6,930 bases of DNA, from positions 1 to 6,930 of the forward strand of contig QALA01000029.1 of NCBI GenBank assembly GCA_003343565.1, written 5' to 3'. Shown piece by piece: positions 6,566 through 6,930 of this stretch. Origin of the DNA: Verrucomicrobiota bacterium. Its GTDB lineage: Bacteria > Verrucomicrobiota > Verrucomicrobiia > Opitutales > Intestinicryptomonadaceae. Numbering within the stretch: position 1 is the first letter of the stretch; each line of letters begins with the position of its first letter. The notes below the pieces were generated by a model. That model made no database searches. It worked only from the letters and a program-made list of their open reading frames with translations, and had not been told where the DNA came from. A program made the position numbers and the translations under genes.

Positions 6566-6591
6566 AAAAAAAGCCGTCCAATATGGACGGC
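6566..6591 (-). terminator. Intrinsic terminator of the right-hand PEP-CTERM gene
   Basis: On the plus strand seven A (6566-6572) precede GCCGTCCA (6573-6580), loop ATA, and TGGACGGC (6584-6591). On the minus strand this is a perfect 8-bp stem with a three-base loop followed by seven U, about 48 bases after the TAG of the right-hand gene. It separates that gene from the lipid cluster. Confidence 0.92.
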
Positions 6592-6639
6592 CTCGAACTA
6601 TATATTATCCCCTAAAAAAATCTTTCGCCAATTTGAGGC

Positions 6640-6930
6640 CTACTTGCGCCTTCTTCTGAGTACAACAAGCGCAATCGCGGCAAGGCCGAGTATCGCCGCC
6701 CACTCCGCGGGCTCCGGCACCGCCACGTAGGAAACGTACAGCCCGTCGGCCAGATTCTTGGCTGTAAATAGGTAGTCCTTTCCGTTGTAGTTATATACTT
6801 TGTAGCCGTCGGTCGCGGCAAAGGTTATGTTGGCGTCCGCGGCGGACTCCCACGATATGATTTTAAGCTCGACGTCGTTTGCTATCATGAAGTCGATGTA
6901 GTCGTCGGGATTGCCGCCTATGGCGCTCAA
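6640..6930 (-). CDS. PEP-CTERM sorting domain protein (C-terminal part only)
   Basis: The last 97 codons, including a TAG stop, of a gene whose start lies beyond the right edge; the first codon in the window is TTG and is most likely an internal Leu. VPEP at window residues 71-74, a hydrophobic span at about 77-91 and RRRRK at the very end form a PEP-CTERM tail, the known signal for exosortase-type sorting across the inner membrane. Before it, ISWESAAD and DGLYVSY line up with ISWTQAAD and DGLYVSY in the 541-residue PEP-CTERM protein at the other end of the window, so the two are probably paralogues or share a C-terminal module. The main domain is not visible, so its role cannot be given. A strong terminator follows. 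Confidence 0.88.
   Translation of the reverse strand: MSAIGGNPDDYIDFMIANDVELKIISWESAADANITFAATDGYKVYNYNGKDYLFTAKNLADGLYVSYVAVPEPAEWAAILGLAAIALVVLRRRRK

Noticed and set aside
1..6930. tRNA genes, CRISPR arrays or insertion sequences
   Set aside because: I found no tRNA-like T-arm with a matching acceptor stem, no regularly spaced repeat array and no transposase-like reading frame.

Overview
The window looks like chromosomal DNA of a Gram-negative bacterium, most likely a Verrucomicrobiota member of the Opitutales type. Two surface proteins end in a PEP-CTERM sorting tail of the form VPEPAEWAAI, a hydrophobic stretch and an Arg run. They sit beside a Kdo transferase gene for lipopolysaccharide. 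The phylum call is inference from the style of the tail; no rRNA or marker gene is present.

All convincing genes are on the minus strand. Read in transcription order, from right to left, they are: the 3' end of a PEP-CTERM gene (6640-6930) with a strong intrinsic terminator (6566-6591); a 353-bp gap with a candidate promoter; a three-gene cluster of FabZ-type hydroxyacyl-ACP dehydratase (5751-6212), FabB/KAS I-like ketosynthase (4439-5698) and WaaA/KdtA (3112-4395); a 0.7-kb gene-free gap (2401-3111) with a strong T-over-A bias on the plus strand and a cluster of inverted repeats; a complete 541-residue PEP-CTERM protein (693-2318) with a clear terminator (626-658); and a gene-free left end (1-625).

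The dehydratase and ketosynthase catalyse successive kinds of step in acyl-ACP elongation, and WaaA adds Kdo to lipid A, so the cluster reads as an envelope-lipid operon. Gaps of 52 and 43 bp, the same orientation and the lack of an internal terminator support co-transcription. The flanking PEP-CTERM proteins are predicted exosortase substrates, probably exported and anchored or released at the outer surface. No exosortase, mobile element, CRISPR array, tRNA or rRNA gene was seen.

No clearly new system is evident. The best unexplained signals are the mutually exclusive stems at 2695-2827, the base-skewed gap around them, and compact hairpins at the stop codons of all three cluster genes.
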